Below are positions 63,844 through 64,000 of a DNA stretch of 64,000 nt, in pieces. The position numbers were made by a program, and so were the translations under genes. The notes under the pieces are model-generated. The model saw only the letters and a list, made by a program, of their open reading frames with translations. It had not been told where the DNA came from and searched no databases. Positions within the stretch are counted from its first letter, which is position 1. Each line of letters opens with the position of its first letter. The stretch comes from Tengunoibacter tsumagoiensis (lineage in GTDB: Bacteria; Chloroflexota; Ktedonobacteria; Ktedonobacterales; Ktedonobacteraceae), in assembly GCF_003967535.1 (NCBI RefSeq), contig NZ_BIFR01000001.1, positions 4,711,001 to 4,775,000 of the forward strand, in the 5' to 3' direction.

Positions 63844-64000
63844 CTATCCAATCTGGGTGTTGGTAAGGTAAGGGGATGTAAAAACTGTTAATTCCCCTGT
63901 CTGCCGACCCGGTACAGGAAACAAACGCGCAGATAGTGGCTTACGCAAACGGAGCGCTAAGGTCGCCACATCCAGTAACAGGTGAGCCATGACTGCTGGT
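63844..64000 (-). CDS. UPF0210 (DUF711) family protein, C-terminal fragment
   Basis: The window ends inside this gene, so only the last 51 residues are seen. They read LDVATLALRLRKPLSARL then FPVPGRQTGELTVF and end in SPYLTNTQIG before a TAG at 63844-63846. The KPLSARL-PVPG pattern is the C-terminal signature of the UPF0210/DUF711 family, proteins of unknown biochemical function often linked with an ACT-domain partner. The gene converges on the GAF gene with 29 bp between stops. The fragment is called from conserved wording in my memory of the family, so moderate caution applies. Confidence 0.8.
   Translation of the reverse strand, partial: PAVMAHLLLDVATLALRLRKPLSARLFPVPGRQTGELTVFTSPYLTNTQIG

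Noticed and set aside
63815..64000. Structured RNA or c-di-GMP riboswitch at the window end
   Set aside because: Stems can be drawn and ACGCAAA looked like a GEMM element, but the minus strand codes a DUF711 C-terminus through the same bases, which explains the sequence better.

Overview
The window looks like chromosomal DNA of a filamentous, spore-forming member of the Ktedonobacteria (phylum Chloroflexota). This is inferred from gene content, not from a marker-gene match. The clues are moderate GC, a SpoVR/YhbH/PrkA trio, a WhiG/FliA-type sigma factor without flagellar genes, multi-GAF and FHA signalling proteins, MshEN-like modules, myo-inositol phosphate synthase and many lineage-type hypothetical proteins. 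No rRNA, tRNA, CRISPR array or prophage was recognised. One insertion sequence is present.

Layout. 1-3.2 kb: thrS on the minus strand behind a T-box leader, then a non-coding field of about 200-bp hairpin repeats. 3.2-8.4 kb: a tandem nitrilase-like protein in which both catalytic cysteines are replaced by glycine, and a large membrane GAF histidine kinase. 8.4-14.5 kb: a small Cys-rich protein, a structured non-coding palindrome, two transporters, and a three-gene operon (alpha/beta hydrolase, membrane protein, alpha/beta-fold membrane-anchored protein). 14.7-18.3 kb: secA with an unusually long N-terminal region. 18.5-19.5 kb: an IS5-family element inserted inside a 43-bp tandem repeat. 19.6-25.6 kb: an unknown helical protein, a degenerate GGDEF-MshEN protein, the cysC-sat sulfate-activation operon, inositol phosphate synthase and csrA. 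26.2-35.3 kb: sigma factor, mutS2, small hypotheticals, two tandem signal peptidases and an ADP-ribosylglycohydrolase. 35.3-42.9 kb: uvrA with a candidate SOS box, a WecA/MraY-type glycosyltransferase that overlaps uvrA tail to tail, prmC and a polytopic membrane protein. 43.0-49.0 kb: prkA-yhbH-spoVR. 49.8-64 kb: SAM hydrolase family protein, a pseudo-receiver protein, a crtI-like/murA pair, an FHA protein, a lipoprotein, dnaA, a membrane protein, clpS, a universal stress protein, a GAF protein and the C-terminal end of a UPF0210 (DUF711) gene cut by the window edge.

The most striking object is a 442-residue intein inside PrkA, placed just after the Walker-B-like segment of its AAA+ core. 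All splicing residues are present, but both LAGLIDADG catalytic aspartates are missing. Removing it leaves a 631-residue PrkA of ordinary length. Because PrkA, YhbH and SpoVR work together in sporulation and stress physiology, activity of the whole module would depend on protein splicing. Other points worth attention are the active-site-less tandem nitrilase, a MurA with Asp in place of the fosfomycin-target Cys, the SecA insertion, the hairpin repeat family, and two signalling proteins with degenerate catalytic or phospho-acceptor sites.
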